Below, piece after piece: positions 17,749-26,430 of a DNA stretch of 61,428 nt. The DNA is taken from NCBI GenBank assembly GCA_949293595.1, contig CASFDW010000008.1, positions 1-61,428 of the forward strand. The letters run 5' to 3'. Numbering within the stretch: the first letter of the stretch is position 1; each line of letters opens with the position of its first letter. The stretch is from an uncultured Spirochaetales bacterium. Its GTDB lineage: Bacteria > Spirochaetota > Spirochaetia > Sphaerochaetales > Sphaerochaetaceae. The notes beneath the pieces were generated by a model. It did no database searches. It was given only the letters and a program-made list of their open reading frames with translations, and was not told where the DNA came from. The translations under genes were made by a program, and so were the position numbers.

Positions 17749-18630
17749 TCACGCCTCCTTTGCCGCAGCTTCGACAGCTTTCACAAGAGCCTGCGTGCCA
17801 TTTCTGCCATACCCCTCTTCCTGCAGGTTCAAATACAGTTTCTCGACAAGCGAGAGCCCCTTGAGATCCAGTCCCATGGCACGGCTTTCCTCAAGCGCTA
17901 TCCCCATGTCCTTGATGAAGTGGTCTATCATGAAGCCTGGTTCGAAATCGTTCCTGATGACGCGCGGGGCAAGATTGTCCAGCGTCCAGCATCCGGCTGC
18001 CCCCGGACGGATGGCCTCGACCATGGCGGACACGTCGAGTCCCGCCTTGCGGCCGTACACGAGTGCCTCGGAAACACCAATCATCGTCCCGGCTATGACA
18101 ATCTGGTTGCACATCTTCGTGTGCTGTCCCATTCCGGCCCTGCCCATGTAGTTGATGCTCCTGCCCATCGTCCTCAGGTAGGGCATGACCTTCTCAAGTT
18201 CGTCCTCCCTTCCTCCGAGCATGATCGTGAGTGTCGCGTTCCTGGCTCCTACGTCACCTCCGCTTACAGGTGCGTCGAAGAATGTGCATCCTCTTTTTTC
18301 CGCCTCCGCGGCTATGCGCATCTCCAGACTGGGGGTTGTCGTTGTCATGTCGCAGAACACGGTCCCTTGCTTCGCATTTTCCACCAGTCCGTCTTCGGAG
18401 AGGTACACGCTCTCGACATCGGAAGGATATCCGACGATTGTGAAAACCACGTCCGCCTCCCTGGCGACCTCCTTCACGCTGTCCTTCCAGACGGCCCCGC
18501 GGGATATGAGATCCTCCGCCTTGCTTTTAGTCCTGGAGTATATGAGTATCGGTCCGAATGCATCCATCAGATGTCCGGCCATGCTTTTGCCCATAACCCC
18601 GATTCCGATAAAACCTATTTTTTTGACCAT
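17749..18630 (-). CDS. 3-hydroxyisobutyrate dehydrogenase-family NAD(P)-dependent reductase
   Basis: 293 residues from the ATG at 18630 (MVKKIGFIGIGVMG). A frame extending to 18678 adds 16 unsupported residues. The Rossmann motif GFIGIGVMGKSMAGHL opens the protein, the substrate loop DAPVSGGDVGA lies near residue 120, and the catalytic lysine is in GMGQHTKMCNQI. The family includes 3-hydroxyisobutyrate dehydrogenase, tartronate semialdehyde reductase and succinic semialdehyde reductases, and the substrate here is unknown. It is the first gene of a pair with gltA (1-nt gap), hinting at a link to organic-acid metabolism. Divergent from the ArsR gene. Confidence 0.88.
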   Translation of the reverse strand: MVKKIGFIGIGVMGKSMAGHLMDAFGPILIYSRTKSKAEDLISRGAVWKDSVKEVAREADVVFTIVGYPSDVESVYLSEDGLVENAKQGTVFCDMTTTTPSLEMRIAAEAEKRGCTFFDAPVSGGDVGARNATLTIMLGGREDELEKVMPYLRTMGRSINYMGRAGMGQHTKMCNQIVIAGTMIGVSEALVYGRKAGLDVSAMVEAIRPGAAGCWTLDNLAPRVIRNDFEPGFMIDHFIKDMGIALEESRAMGLDLKGLSLVEKLYLNLQEEGYGRNGTQALVKAVEAAAKEA

Positions 18631-18671
18631 GGACTGAGTATAGCCTAAATCGGGTAAATAGACAAATGGAC

Positions 18672-18701
18672 TTAACAACTACCATTTTTTCGGGTTATAT
18701 T
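18672..18701 (+). promoter_or_regulatory. Candidate promoter of the ArsR/SmtB gene
   Basis: TTAACA (18672-18677), an 18-bp spacer and TATATT (18696-18701) end 6 nt before the ATG at 18708. No Shine-Dalgarno sequence exists, so a leaderless mRNA is predicted. No dyad of the type seen before the P1B-ATPase is present. Confidence 0.5.
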
Positions 18702-18707
18702 TTATCC

Positions 18708-19013
18708 ATGGACAACATAAGGCTTGCCGACGAGGACATCGCCGATCTCGCGGATTTCTACAAACTGTTCGGCGATCCCACAAGGCTGAAGATACTTTTT
18801 TTTCTCGATGAGAAGGAGGAGGCGTCCGTCAACACGATCGCGGACGCCCTCTGCATGAGCCAGTCCGCGATATCCCAACAGCTCAAGGTCCTGAGGCAGA
18901 ACAGGCTGGTAAGGTTCCGCAAGGATGGCAAGATGGCGATATACCGTCTGAACGACGAGCACATACACAAGATCCTCAGCCTGGGAATGGAACACTATTC
19001 AGAGATGGTCTAG
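18708..19013 (+). CDS. ArsR/SmtB-family zinc-type metalloregulator
   Basis: 101 residues, a winged-helix repressor. The recognition region is MSQSAISQQLKVLRQNRLV (50-68) and the wing RKDGKMAIYRL follows. In the last helix D83, H85, H96 and E99 have the same spacing (0, 2, 13, 16) as the alpha-5 zinc ligands D104, H106, H117 and E120 of SmtB. The CxC arsenic/cadmium site is absent. I infer a zinc (or cobalt) sensor. A longer frame from 18666 is possible, but the start at 18708 matches family N-termini and lies 6 nt after a -10 hexamer. Its stop codon overlaps the maf stop (CTAG). A likely target is the P1B-ATPase far to the right, which has an SmtB-like operator. Confidence 0.88.
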   Translation: MDNIRLADEDIADLADFYKLFGDPTRLKILFFLDEKEEASVNTIADALCMSQSAISQQLKVLRQNRLVRFRKDGKMAIYRLNDEHIHKILSLGMEHYSEMV

Positions 19014-19615
19014 CTTTCGGCAAGGATCTTCCCGAGCGGCAGTCCGACCACCGTGGTCCAGTCGCCGTCTATGCGCTCGACGAGCCTGTATCCGGTTTTC
19101 TGGAGACGGTATGCTCCAGCTGCTCCCATCCATTCACCGGTTGATATGTATCCGAGCACAGTATCCCTGTCCAGATTCCTGAAGAACACCGCCGCCTCGT
19201 CCGAGAAGATCTTCACGCCAGCATCCGGAAGATAGAGCCCGACGGCGCTTATGACCATGTGGCCCCTTCCTGACAGCCTGGAGAGCATTGCATAAGCGTC
19301 CGCCTCGTCGGCCGGTTTTCCGATCAGGGTGCCGTCGGACAGCACCAGGGTGTCGGCCGCCACCGCGGGGATTCCTCTTTCGAAGGCGGGGGAGGCCAGA
19401 TATGCCTCGAGCTTCTTTTTTGCGATGTTCTCGACGATCTCCTTGAACGAGGATCCTGTCCTATCCTCGTCGGTTTCCGGTGCGAACGTCCTAACAAAGG
19501 TTCCGCCCTTTTCCAGAAGCGCCTTCCTGTTCGGCGACGAGGAGGCCAGCATCAGATTCGGAAAACGTCTTGAGAATTCCAGCTGCAGCCCGTCCGGTTC
19601 ATCTATCCTTTCCAT
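19010..19615 (-). CDS. maf: Maf-family nucleoside triphosphate pyrophosphatase
   Basis: 201 residues. Maf proteins hydrolyse non-canonical or methylated nucleoside triphosphates to monophosphates. Visible motifs are LASSSPNRKALL (the SxSPRR phosphate loop, here with N for R), a glutamate in APETDED, AADTLV and the GKP segment. The start overlaps the 3' end of the ABC-F gene by 17 nt, which implies co-transcription and coupling. An internal ATG at 19552 would start at the conserved loop and is a weaker alternative. The 3' end overlaps the convergent ArsR gene by 4 nt. Confidence 0.9.
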   Translation of the reverse strand: MERIDEPDGLQLEFSRRFPNLMLASSSPNRKALLEKGGTFVRTFAPETDEDRTGSSFKEIVENIAKKKLEAYLASPAFERGIPAVAADTLVLSDGTLIGKPADEADAYAMLSRLSGRGHMVISAVGLYLPDAGVKIFSDEAAVFFRNLDRDTVLGYISTGEWMGAAGAYRLQKTGYRLVERIDGDWTTVVGLPLGKILAES

Positions 19616-21536
19616 CGTATTCTTCCATCATCATTGTCTTTTCCAGCCAAAGGTTTTCCTTTTCCTCTTTTTCCTTTTCCCTTGCGTCCTTCTCGGCAAG
19701 TATGGCCGTTATCTTTTCCGCATCGCAGTAGTTCTCGCTTTTCATGCTCTGTTCTGCGAGAAGGAGGATGTCACCATCGAGCTTCGCAATATCCTGCTCC
19801 AGCGCGGCTATCTCCCTTTCCAGGGCCTTGCGCTTGTTCCTGATGGCCTTTGTCTCGTCATGTGTCAGCTGGGCACGCTCCTTGACCGCGGAACCGGCTG
19901 TCGCTGTCCTGCTGACAATCTGGAACTCGTCCTCCTTCTGCTTGAGCTTGTAGTTGAAGTATTCCCAGTCTCCCTCGAAGAATTCCGGTCCTTCGTCGCC
20001 GAGGTAGAGTATCCTTGTGGCCAGATTGCTTATGAAATGCTTGTCATGGCTGACGAAAACCGTTGTGCCCCCGTACTCCTTCATGGCCTTCAGAAGCACC
20101 TCCTTGCTGTTGATGTCGAGGTGGTTCGTGGGTTCGTCGAGAAGCAGCAGGTTTGCCGGATGCATAAGTATCTTGAGAAGCGAAAGCCTGGATTTCTCGC
20201 CTCCTGACAGGACCTTGACGGTTTTGAAGACGTCGTCGTCCTGGAACAGGAACGCCCCGAGCATGTTGCGCACCTTCGGTATGTCGGCTGTGTCCGCAAC
20301 GCTCTCGATCTCGCCAAGGACAGTGTTCTCCGGATCGAGCGTGTTCTCCGCATCCTGTGCGAAATAGCCTGTTTTGACATTTGCCCCGGGCCTCACCGTT
20401 CCGGTATGGTCCGGATCCACCCCCGCCAGTATCCTGAGCAGAGTGGATTTGCCTGCCCCGTTCCTTCCCGTTATCGCCAGACGCTCACCGCGGTTCACGG
20501 TGAAGGAGAATCCGGAATAGACCACGTTGTCTCCATAGGATTTTCCGAGATTCTCGACGATCAGCACGTCGTTCCCGCTTCTGGCACAATCGGGGAATGA
20601 GAAGTATATCTTCTTGAGATGTGCGGGAATCTCGATGATCTCTGTCTTCTCGAGCATCTTGATCCTGGACTGCACCTGCTTGGCCTTCGTCGCCTTGTAG
20701 CGGAATTTCTCTATGAACTGCTCCGTCCTTGCTATCTCCTCCTGCTGCTTCCTGTAGGCCTTCTCCAGTGTCTCTATCTCCTGCTGCCTGATTTCAAGGT
20801 AGCGTGTGTAGTTGCCTGCATACCTTTTGAGCTTTCCGTTGAAAAGCTCGTAAACCTCGTCCACGGTATTGTCCAGGAAATCCTGGTCGTGGGATACCAG
20901 CATGAGGCCGCCCTCGAAGGATGACAGATACCCCTCAAGCCATGTCATCGCCTCGATGTCGAGATAGTTCGTCGGCTCGTCCAAAAAAAGGAAGTCCGGG
21001 TTCTCGATAAGGATCCTTGCAAGCGCTATCCTCATCTGCCAGCCTCCAGAGAAAGTTCCGGCCTTCCTTGTGAAATCGGATGTATGGAATCCTAGCCCCA
21101 GAAGGATCGTCCCGATCCTGCTCTTCCTGTCGTAGTATCCGCTCGAGCTGAGGATGTCGTGTATTGCTCCAATCCTTTCCGCACGCTTTATCTGCCTGCC
21201 GTCATCCAGCCCGAGTCCGTCCTCGAGCCCGGCGAGCTCGGACAACAGGGGCTTGAACCTGTCGTATCCCTTTTCCGCCGCCTCGTACACCGTCTCGTCG
21301 TCGAATACTATGTCCGACTGGGGCAGATATGCTATCCGTGCATCCTTGGTGAGAAACAGGTTCATCCCATCGGGCTCCTGCAGGCCGGCAAGCGTCTTGA
21401 ACAGAGTGGATTTCCCCGATCCGTTGGCTCCCGCCAGGGCGGCTCTGGATGTCTCGCAAAGGGAGAAGCTTATGTCGTCTAGGATCTTTCTTTCCCCGAA
21501 GGAAAGGGAAAGCCCCGATACCTGCAAATTTTTCAT
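19599..21536 (-). CDS. ABC-F family ATPase (ribosome-associated type)
   Basis: 645 residues with two ABC cassettes in one chain and no membrane segment. Walker A GANGSGKST (about 36-44) and GRNGAGKST; signatures TFSGGWQMR and LSGGEKSRL; Walker B LFLDEPTNYLD and LLLDEPTNHLD. The cassettes are joined by a charged linker (about 240-315) and the protein ends in a predicted coiled coil (about 555-645), as in YheS/YdiF/Uup-type proteins. ABC-F proteins act on the ribosome E-site, or confer antibiotic protection. Which applies is unknown. First gene of a pair with maf. Confidence 0.93.
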   Translation of the reverse strand: MKNLQVSGLSLSFGERKILDDISFSLCETSRAALAGANGSGKSTLFKTLAGLQEPDGMNLFLTKDARIAYLPQSDIVFDDETVYEAAEKGYDRFKPLLSELAGLEDGLGLDDGRQIKRAERIGAIHDILSSSGYYDRKSRIGTILLGLGFHTSDFTRKAGTFSGGWQMRIALARILIENPDFLFLDEPTNYLDIEAMTWLEGYLSSFEGGLMLVSHDQDFLDNTVDEVYELFNGKLKRYAGNYTRYLEIRQQEIETLEKAYRKQQEEIARTEQFIEKFRYKATKAKQVQSRIKMLEKTEIIEIPAHLKKIYFSFPDCARSGNDVLIVENLGKSYGDNVVYSGFSFTVNRGERLAITGRNGAGKSTLLRILAGVDPDHTGTVRPGANVKTGYFAQDAENTLDPENTVLGEIESVADTADIPKVRNMLGAFLFQDDDVFKTVKVLSGGEKSRLSLLKILMHPANLLLLDEPTNHLDINSKEVLLKAMKEYGGTTVFVSHDKHFISNLATRILYLGDEGPEFFEGDWEYFNYKLKQKEDEFQIVSRTATAGSAVKERAQLTHDETKAIRNKRKALEREIAALEQDIAKLDGDILLLAEQSMKSENYCDAEKITAILAEKDAREKEKEEKENLWLEKTMMMEEYDGKDR

Positions 21537-21609
21537 TTTTTATTGAACCTTGTCTTAGTTGTCGTTATCATTAAATATCAAGATTTCGAGTTAAATTCAA
21601 GGAGGGGGG

Positions 21610-23070
21610 ATGATTTGTCTTACCCTTGGCGGTCCCACGCTTGAGAGCTGTCTGGCGTCCGTCGCAGCAAATAGAGAATACATAGACATCTGCGAGCTCA
21701 GGGTGGACCTGCTCGAGCAGAAGGAACAGAAGAGGGCCTGGGAATTCCCTTCCATGGTCGACATACCCGTCATCCTCACGCTGAGGAGAATCCAGGACGG
21801 AGGTAGATGCGATCTGACGGAACGCTCCAGAAGGGACCTGCTCCTCAAGGCCCTGGACGGGGATTTCGCCTACATCGACCTTGAGGACGACATAAAGAAG
21901 AACGACGTGGAGGCCAAGGCCCGTGAAAGGGGAGTGAGGATCATCAGGAGCATGCATGATTTCGAGAAGGTCCCCGACGACATATTCTCAAGGATATTCC
22001 ATCTCTCCGAGCGGGGTGATGTTGCAAAGATCGCCGTCACTCCCAGAAGCTTTTCCGACGTCCTGACGCTTTTCAGGATACAGGACGAGCTCAAGGGTGT
22101 GGACAAGATCGTCATCGGGATGGGGGAGTTCGGAATATGCACCAGGATACTCTACAAGAGGCTCGGATCAATACTGACGTTCGCAAGCGATGACGAGGTA
22201 GCCCCTGGACAGCTCTCACCGAGGGTCCTGAAGGAACTGTACAGGGCCGACAAGGTGGACGAGCGCACCGCGGTCTACGGGATAATCGGGAATCCGGTCA
22301 TGCATTCGGCATCCCCGGTCATGCACAACCGTGGCTTCCATGCGATCAGATTCAATGCTGTCTACGTCCCATTCTTGGTCGATAATGTCAGAAGCTTCTT
22401 CTCCTTCGCCGAGCAGATAAGGATGCGCGGGTTCTCCGTGACCGTGCCTTTCAAGGTCGACGTCCTCTCTTATCTCGGAAACATCACGAGGGAAGTCAAG
22501 CAGATCGGTTCATGCAACACCGTCGTACGTGTGCCGGGCATGTGGAAGGGCATCAACACCGATTACTACGGATTCATCCATCCTCTTCTCAAGGACATCG
22601 AGGATGGAAGGATCAGATCCGCCCTCGTCATCGGCGCCGGTGGCGCAAGCAAGGCAATCGTATGGGCGCTCAGGAACTACGGGGTCAAGGTCACGATCCT
22701 GAACAGGACGCTGAGCCATGCTGAGAAGATAGCAAAGCTGAACGTGTGCTCTTACGACACCCTTGACAATGCGAACAAATATTCGGGACAGGTGGATCTG
22801 GTTGTGCAGACGACAAGCGTCGGGCTGTATCCAAACTCTGACGAGAATCCGGTGGAGGGCTTTGCCTTCACCGGAAAGGAGATAGCGTACGACATAATAT
22901 ACAAGCCACGCATGACGAAGTTCCTCAAAGAGGCCCGCAAGGCCGGTTGCCGTCTTCATTTCGGCTCCGAGATGCTTCTTGAGCAGGGCAAGCTCCAGTT
23001 CGAGGCGTTCTCCGGCTATCATTATCCGTACTGGGTCGATTCGGGGATGTCAGATACGCAGCAGGAATGA
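21610..23070 (+). CDS. aroDE: Bifunctional 3-dehydroquinate dehydratase / shikimate dehydrogenase
   Basis: 486 residues fusing two shikimate-pathway steps. Residues 1 to about 215 are a type I dehydroquinase, with E29 (ELRVD), H116 (SMHDFEK) and Schiff-base K140 (AKIAVTP). Residues about 222-475 are shikimate dehydrogenase, with the substrate pair K282 (VTVPFK) and D318 (NTDYYG), GNPVMHSASPVMHN at the shikimate site and the NADP motif GAGGASKA. The Shine-Dalgarno GGAGGGGGG precedes the ATG. The fusion is also known in plants and some bacteria. The gene runs convergently into the helicase-associated gene with a 146-nt overlap. aroC and aroK lie just beyond on the other strand. Confidence 0.95.
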   Translation: MICLTLGGPTLESCLASVAANREYIDICELRVDLLEQKEQKRAWEFPSMVDIPVILTLRRIQDGGRCDLTERSRRDLLLKALDGDFAYIDLEDDIKKNDVEAKARERGVRIIRSMHDFEKVPDDIFSRIFHLSERGDVAKIAVTPRSFSDVLTLFRIQDELKGVDKIVIGMGEFGICTRILYKRLGSILTFASDDEVAPGQLSPRVLKELYRADKVDERTAVYGIIGNPVMHSASPVMHNRGFHAIRFNAVYVPFLVDNVRSFFSFAEQIRMRGFSVTVPFKVDVLSYLGNITREVKQIGSCNTVVRVPGMWKGINTDYYGFIHPLLKDIEDGRIRSALVIGAGGASKAIVWALRNYGVKVTILNRTLSHAEKIAKLNVCSYDTLDNANKYSGQVDLVVQTTSVGLYPNSDENPVEGFAFTGKEIAYDIIYKPRMTKFLKEARKAGCRLHFGSEMLLEQGKLQFEAFSGYHYPYWVDSGMSDTQQE

Positions 23071-24793
23071 GACGCACCTTGTACAGCCTGGAGATGTTCA
23101 ATACTTTCCTTCCTAGCACCATGTGGTCCCCGTCCTGGTAGTCCTCGACCATGCCGACCCTTCCGACGGCGCTCTGCCCACGGTGGTTCTCAACCTGCAG
23201 GCAGAAATCCCTGTTGCGGTATGCGTACTGTATCAGTCTGAGTTTTTCCTGGTAGTCGAACGCATCCCTTTCTGCGAAGGGCAGGGGACGGTCGAACATC
23301 CGGACATCGAAGACGATCCCCGTTCTCACAAGAATTGTCTTGAGCGCATCAAGACTCCGGTCGCCCCCGTTGGCGGAGTACGACTCCCTTGATGCGGCAT
23401 CATATGGGATGCCACGCTCCTGTTGTGTGAAGACAGGGCTCACATGATGGCTGACGAACGGTGTCCGCACGGCTTCCGGTTCAGCGAATTCAGGGCCTTC
23501 CGGCTCCGCGAGCAGGTCGAAGCCTCCTTTTTCCAGTATCCTTCTCCAGTTTTCCTCCCCGGCCTCATCCATGAGGAAGAATCCGTTTCCGCTGTCCTTT
23601 ATGACGTATTCCATGAAAGAGGGTATGGAGGACAGGATGTTTGCGCTCCTTGCGTCCGTCATGAGCACCATGCCTCTTTTTATCCGGATTCTGGAAAACT
23701 CCCTGTACCAGGACCTTATGCGCTCGAAAAGCGTGTTGCTGGAGGCCAATCCCGCACATCTTCGCAATTCGCCGACCACGTCCTCCGCGTCAAGTCCGAG
23801 ATTGAACGCGGTCCTTATGCTCATGCGGTCCATCCTGTATATCCTTATCCTGTCGATCTGCACCGCAGTGGATGTCATGTAGATTATCGGCGGCGTCCGC
23901 CCGGTCACGCTTATGCTGTAGTCGCTTGAGATGCTTACCCCGCCGTCCCCGCAGTCGTCCGAGGCACGAACGTACACCCTTCCTTCCCCGTCATGTGCGA
24001 GCAGCAGGAACGAGAAGAGGGCGGCGGTGTCTGGTAGGTTGAAGGAGGAGAGTATGCGGAGCCTTCCGATGAAGGTGTCGAAACATTCACCGTCGACGCA
24101 TCCGCTTATGAAGAGCAGATTCAGGAACCTGATGCTGTTCTTCCTTTCTTCCTCATCCAGCCTTGGCCAAAGCAGGTATGAGTACAGGTTCGGACCCTCG
24201 AGCTCCAGAAAAGGCCTGAGAATCCTGAAATCGATCCTGAGACGTCTTTCCCCCTCAATGACCACACCGAGCTCGAGCAAGGAGGACAATGTGGCGTGAA
24301 ACGCCTTCTCGGCCTCGTCCGGCCCGAGATAGGGGAACAGCGTTCCAAGCCTTCCGCCTTTTGCAGAGAAGATGGACCTCAGTTCCCTGATGCCGATGCT
24401 TTCCGACCCGATCACGGAAAGAATCGCCTTCGCCATCTCGTCGGCCCTCCTTTTCCTTCCCGTACCGAAAGAGTTTGTGCCGAACAGCGGATGGAGGGCC
24501 GAGGCTTGGACGCACGACGTGGTGCAGAACCCCTCGTCGTCCATCTTGAGCAGCCCGCGCAGGATCATGTTGTCAAGCATCTCATCCCTGAGATGGGGGA
24601 ACATCGCCTTGACGTCGTCCGCGGAAATCCTTCTTGCGGCACGCACGGCGGAGATTATGAGCGATTCCTCATCGTTCACGAAGGATGCAATCCTGTCCAT
24701 GTTCCTCAGATAGAACTGCTCAAGCTCCCTGTCTCCGACGTCTGCGGATCCCAGATACAGGGCTTTTGTGAGAAAGATGATCTCGGTGTTCAT
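22925..24793 (-). CDS. Helicase-associated (Helicase_C_3-like) protein, partner of XPB
   Basis: 622 residues. I do not see catalytic motifs. The protein follows the XPB gene with a 4-nt overlap, the arrangement seen where bacterial XPB helicases are paired with a large protein of the XPB/Ssl2-like Helicase_C_3 family. The region about 535-585 (QYAYRNRDFCLQV to SRLYKVRLIP) has the small beta-rich, WYL-like character of such proteins. The last about 48 residues are encoded antisense to the conserved end of aroDE and look like junk sequence added by loss of an earlier stop codon. Function inferred only from context: likely part of a DNA repair or transcription-coupled helicase complex. Confidence 0.75.
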   Translation of the reverse strand: MNTEIIFLTKALYLGSADVGDRELEQFYLRNMDRIASFVNDEESLIISAVRAARRISADDVKAMFPHLRDEMLDNMILRGLLKMDDEGFCTTSCVQASALHPLFGTNSFGTGRKRRADEMAKAILSVIGSESIGIRELRSIFSAKGGRLGTLFPYLGPDEAEKAFHATLSSLLELGVVIEGERRLRIDFRILRPFLELEGPNLYSYLLWPRLDEEERKNSIRFLNLLFISGCVDGECFDTFIGRLRILSSFNLPDTAALFSFLLLAHDGEGRVYVRASDDCGDGGVSISSDYSISVTGRTPPIIYMTSTAVQIDRIRIYRMDRMSIRTAFNLGLDAEDVVGELRRCAGLASSNTLFERIRSWYREFSRIRIKRGMVLMTDARSANILSSIPSFMEYVIKDSGNGFFLMDEAGEENWRRILEKGGFDLLAEPEGPEFAEPEAVRTPFVSHHVSPVFTQQERGIPYDAASRESYSANGGDRSLDALKTILVRTGIVFDVRMFDRPLPFAERDAFDYQEKLRLIQYAYRNRDFCLQVENHRGQSAVGRVGMVEDYQDGDHMVLGRKVLNISRLYKVRLIPAAYLTSPNRPSTDNDSRRTPRTGACPAQEASRSRNEDGNRPCGPL

Positions 24794-26430
24794 CGGTCAA
24801 TCCTTTCCAGATCGTAGGAATATCCCTGCTCCGACAGGAATTTCTGTCTGTTTGTGGCGAAATCCTCCTCCTCGGAATACTCCGTCACGATGGTGTAGAA
24901 ATGGCTGTCCCTATCCTTCGGCCGCAGTATCCTGCCCAATCTCTGGGCTTCCTCCTGCCTGGAGCCGAACGTGCCCGAGACCTGGATCGCAACCGAGGCG
25001 TCGGGCAGGTCTATCGCATAGTTCGCAACCTTCGAAACCACGAGCACCCTGATCTCCTTTTTCCTGAATGCCTCGTACAGCCCATCCCTTCTCGTATTGG
25101 CCATGGTGCCTGTGATTATGGGCCAGGAGAATCTCGAAGCTATCTCCCTCAGCTGGTCCAGGTACTGTCCGATGACAAGTATCTGCTCATCGCCGTGTCG
25201 TCCGGCAATTTCGCCTATCACGTCGAGCTTTTTGGGGTTTTCGCTGGCTATCCTGTATTTCTCGCGCTTCGATGCCAGGGCATATGACACCTCCAAATCC
25301 TCCGGAAGGGATATCCTGATCTCATGGCACCAGGCTTTCGCTATGAACCCTTTCTCCGCAAGATCGGCCCACGGGGTGTCGAATCTCTTTGGGCCGACGA
25401 GGCTGAAGACCTCGTCCTCCCTGCCGTCCTCCCTGACCAATGTGGCGGTGAGCCCGAGCCTGAACACGCTCTGCAGTTCGGCCGTGATCCTGAACACGGG
25501 GGCCGGGAGCATGTGGACCTCGTCGTATATGATGAGACCCCAGCCGCCATCCTTGAGAAGACTGAAATGCTTGTATTCATCCTCCTCGCTCCTGCGGTAG
25601 GTGAGGATCTGGTAGGTGCTTACTGTGATCGGCCTGATCTCCTTCCTCTCTCCGGAGTATTCGCCGATCATGCTCCCGTCGATGTCGGTTTTCGAGCATA
25701 TCTCCCGTATCCACTGGTGCACGGACGTGACGTTCGGAGCAAGTATGAGGGTCCTTGTCTTAAGCGAAGCCATCATCACAAGTCCCACGATCGTCTTTCC
25801 TGCACCGCAGGGAAGAACGACCGTCCCGTATCCCGTACCCTTTCCGCCGTTGCCGAGGACGGATGCCACGGCATCTTTCTGATATGGTCTCACGACGAGC
25901 GAGCCGTCAAGGGAGATCGGAACGTATGCGCCCTTTTCCAGAGGAATCCTGTCGTCAACGGGAAAGCCCATCTTGATGAGCTCCACCTTCACCTTGCCGC
26001 GGTCCAGCCTGTCGATCAGAAACGAGGACTGCCCGTCGGGCTGGAGGTATTTCGCCATGGTCCTGGATGCCTGCAGCTGCATGAAGAACAGCCTTCGCCT
26101 GACCGTCAGGCGGAGCTTCCCGTCCTCCGCCTCCTCGAGTATGAAGTCGCCGTATCTGCCTGCGGTGTCCCGTATGAAGAAAATGATCCTGTCGTCTATG
26201 TCGTAGCGCGACCATCTCTCCAGACGCAGGATAATCTCGTCCGCATCGATGCCGGCGCTCACCGCGTTCCACAGCGAGAGCGGTGTGATGGTGTATGTGT
26301 GGATGTGCTCCGGGGACTTCACAAGCTCGGAGAACGGGACGATGTCCCGGCGCGCCTGTTCCGCGTGCGGGCTGGACAGATCCAGCAGCACGGTCCTGTC
26401 GCTCTGTATCAGCAATGGCTTATCGTTCAT
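24790..26430 (-). CDS. XPB/Ssl2-type DNA helicase
   Basis: 546 residues, an SF2 helicase of the ERCC3/XPB family found in some bacteria including spirochaetes. An N-terminal damage-recognition-like domain (about 1-170) precedes the helicase core: PYQKDAV Q-motif, Walker A CGAGKT (208-213), DEVH box (303-306), the XPB-specific RED motif R333-E334-D335, and motif VI QEEAQRLGRILRPK. Eukaryotic XPB opens promoters in TFIIH and acts in nucleotide excision repair. The bacterial role is poorly defined. It overlaps aroC by 11 nt upstream and its partner by 4 nt downstream, so it is embedded in a shikimate operon. Confidence 0.93.
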   Translation of the reverse strand: MNDKPLLIQSDRTVLLDLSSPHAEQARRDIVPFSELVKSPEHIHTYTITPLSLWNAVSAGIDADEIILRLERWSRYDIDDRIIFFIRDTAGRYGDFILEEAEDGKLRLTVRRRLFFMQLQASRTMAKYLQPDGQSSFLIDRLDRGKVKVELIKMGFPVDDRIPLEKGAYVPISLDGSLVVRPYQKDAVASVLGNGGKGTGYGTVVLPCGAGKTIVGLVMMASLKTRTLILAPNVTSVHQWIREICSKTDIDGSMIGEYSGERKEIRPITVSTYQILTYRRSEEDEYKHFSLLKDGGWGLIIYDEVHMLPAPVFRITAELQSVFRLGLTATLVREDGREDEVFSLVGPKRFDTPWADLAEKGFIAKAWCHEIRISLPEDLEVSYALASKREKYRIASENPKKLDVIGEIAGRHGDEQILVIGQYLDQLREIASRFSWPIITGTMANTRRDGLYEAFRKKEIRVLVVSKVANYAIDLPDASVAIQVSGTFGSRQEEAQRLGRILRPKDRDSHFYTIVTEYSEEEDFATNRQKFLSEQGYSYDLERIDR

